From: Sinonovacula constricta
Taxonomy: Eukaryota > Mollusca > Bivalvia > Cardiida > Solecurtidae
Assembly: GCA_007844125.1 (NCBI GenBank)
Contig: CM017558.1
Coordinates: 24,241,824 to 24,305,823 of the forward strand
Length of the DNA stretch: 64,000 nucleotides
Direction of reading: 5' to 3'
A model generated the notes under the pieces. It was not told the origin of the DNA and ran no database searches. It worked only from the letters and a program-made list of their open reading frames with translations. Position 1 is the first letter of the stretch. Every line of letters starts with the position of its first letter. The translations under genes were made by a program, and so were the position numbers. This document shows positions 42,306-64,000 of the stretch, piece after piece.

Positions 42306-43387
42306 AGTCTTTAATGTCAAAGTATATTTATTTACCTGTTGAAAAACGCCAATGCCTGTTTAAAGAATTCCGAGTCGTTATTAATGTTGCATGAACTAAG
42401 CGAACTTTGGTTATAAACATTCTACCATTTATATGTTTATATTTCTTTCAACGGCTTGGTGTTTGTTTTATTAATGTTTGTATAATGTAGAGCGTACTCT
42501 GCTTTTATAGAACACAATATCGCTAACTCGAAGCCTGTAACGTAAATCATTCAACACCTAAAACGTGTGATATTTTCCTACAATCCCTGCTAGATTTAGG
42601 TGATCTACTTTTAAAAGTTTAAATAAAGATGTGTTAAAAAATAGGTAAATGTTATAAATTCACGTATAAATAATCAATTTTTATTTGGGCACCTATGTTT
42701 AATTATGTCTTCACACTCTGACATCATAAACAGATTGCATGGACATGCCTTACATCAAGGCTTTGCTTTTGACGCTTATATTGAATCCTACATCAGTCTC
42801 AATACTAAATGATATAAACATAGAGTATAAACAGGTTGTTTTTGGGGGTTTTTTTTTCAAAAAAGTGAATAAAGTGCATGAAGAGACGTTTACAAACATA
42901 AAGACCTTTAAAATACTGCTGATATAAGAATGATATCAGATTTTTGTCTATATTTACCCTCAATCTTCTGGAGATTAAATGATTTTAACAGTGTTTGATT
43001 GAAGAAGTTACAATCATCGTCAAGCTTAATACAATTTATCAATTTCGAAACAGTCTTTCAGTAAAACAGACAAAATCTTTAGTCAAATGTGATGTGGTTG
43101 ACTTTGAACAGCGAAAAATGTCAGACGCAATTGGATAATATATCGACCTGCTTTTGTAATTTTCCATTTAAGTAGACAAAGAGAGTACAAAGGAAAGAAA
43201 ATATATTCTATATGCTATTTAAACACAAATAGTTGGTTTAAGAGGATGTCTTCCTTGTTAGCCATTAAACGTCCTGCTTGAAGTAAACTTTTTAACTGTT
43301 TCTCCATTTGAAAGCATATCGACAACATTTAAACGTTTCATACGTTAATAAGGCTGACTGTTTAAAAGTCATGGCTTTGAAGAAGAA

Positions 43388-43422
43388 TAAAAATAATATA
43401 AATTTAGCACGCTCATCAGCAC
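43388..43422 (+). promoter_or_regulatory. Candidate core promoter of gene B
   Basis: Same TAAAAATAAT box and downstream CTCATCAGC as in gene A, at the same distance from the ATG. Conservation between the copies is higher here than in the introns I compared. Confidence 0.35.
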
Positions 43423-43470
43423 TGTCTTTTTAATTTAACTTTTAAAGGAAAATATATTTGGCGTGTTAAA

Positions 43471-63122
<19,652 letters not shown>

Positions 63123-64000
63123 GTACGTATTGTTGTGTATTCTTTGTTGATACCTTTCTACAATGTGTACTTCAGTTTGTTTCTGTTTGTCTTTCAAATC
63201 TTGTTTGTCAAGACAGTTGGTGGTTTTTCTTTATGTTGGCAGAGAAAACTGTCTGCTGAAAGGCATGTGACCTTCGGAACATTGTTTATTTAGGGAGTGT
63301 TTGTATACAATGATCAAAATTAATTCCTGATGCAGATCATATAAAGCACGACAAAATGCAAACACATTGCGGAGCGTTTGCCCAGTTGTGCTGTTATCGT
63401 AGTTATGTGTGTTTAATATCTTGAAGAATATGTGATATATGAATTAAGACGCCAGATATTGCTACATTATATCTGCACGTTTTTATTGTCTTTTGTATAG
63501 ACTTAAAATATTTTTATTCAGTTTTACTTCTTACGTATGATAGCAATTACAATTAATAACCATTGAACTCCCAATTTCCCAAACTTGTGATATTTTTTAA
63601 GTATCTTAAATTCAAAGTTTTTAGGTTTTCTTTCAACTTAAGGTAACCTCTCTATGTTAACCACACTTATTGGGACCACAATGAAAATAAGAGTTCGCTC
63701 TTTTTTGTGCTATCCTTGAATAATTGTTGCTTGACATGGTATTATATAAAATCAAATACACATATTTCGATAAACATTTTTACTATATATTTTTACCATT
63801 TTAATAACTCAAATTTACCTATCAAATGTGAATTGTTAAAGTGTTATTCATCTTTGCGATATTGTATTCCATGTGCAATGCTCTTTTATTCTGAATAAAC
63901 TATCTATAAAAGATACTAGCATTAATTGATTCGATTCTATGATCGACACAGTTCTCACAAAGAAAGAAGCATGCATTTCATTTAAAACATGTAAATGAAA
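63123..64000 (+). other. Start of gene B intron 10
   Basis: It begins GTACGT after exon 10 and shows only weak similarity to gene A intron 10. No further exon occurs before the window ends. Confidence 0.7.

Overview
The window is animal nuclear DNA: AT-rich, intron-rich, full of microsatellites and short dispersed repeats, with coding exons of about 60 to 250 nt between GT/AG splice sites. The protein architecture (FTP/F5-8C-like lectin domains mixed with 8-cysteine EGF modules on one membrane-spanning chain), the tRNA-derived SINEs and a dispersed repeat of a type I associate with bivalves all suggest a mollusc, most likely a bivalve. No prokaryotic or viral gene was seen.

The window holds one complete gene and the first half of a tandem paralogue, both on the + strand. 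Gene A (2894-31943) assembles into 20 coding exons totalling 3108 nt, an uninterrupted 1035-residue reading frame: signal peptide, FTP domain 1 (exons 2-3), two EGF modules (4-5), FTP domain 2 (6-7), eight EGF modules (8-15), FTP domain 3 (16-17), a last EGF module joined to a transmembrane helix (18), and a short cytoplasmic tail with a YDTL motif (19-20). Introns 1-17 and 19 are all phase 1, so domain cassettes can be added, skipped or lost in frame. Gene B (43471 to beyond the window) repeats exons 1-10 in the same order, phase and nearly the same lengths; its remaining exons lie past base 64000. Upstream DNA is also duplicated (about 230-2890 against 41040-43470), so the repeat unit is about 40.7 kb.

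Layout: 1-202 complex microsatellite; 203-2893 upstream region of gene A with a 636-bp Mutator-type MITE and a tRNA-like SINE relic; 2894-31943 gene A; 31944 to about 32285 its 3' UTR; 32286-40723 intergenic DNA with no recognisable gene; 40724-41145 a dispersed repeat; 41146-43470 upstream region of gene B; 43471-63122 gene B exons 1-10; 63123-64000 intron 10 of gene B.

The EGF modules are of two kinds that alternate along the protein. Three exon relics (half an FTP domain at 5582, EGF pieces at 23252 and 25057) show that cassettes are gained and broken here. One FTP exon (exon 7) has only three differences between the genes, all amino-acid-changing, while neighbouring exons differ much more. 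Presence/absence of whole segments between A and B dates several insertions after the duplication. The proteins are probably surface receptors or adhesion molecules; a role in glycan or microbe recognition is inference from domain content only.
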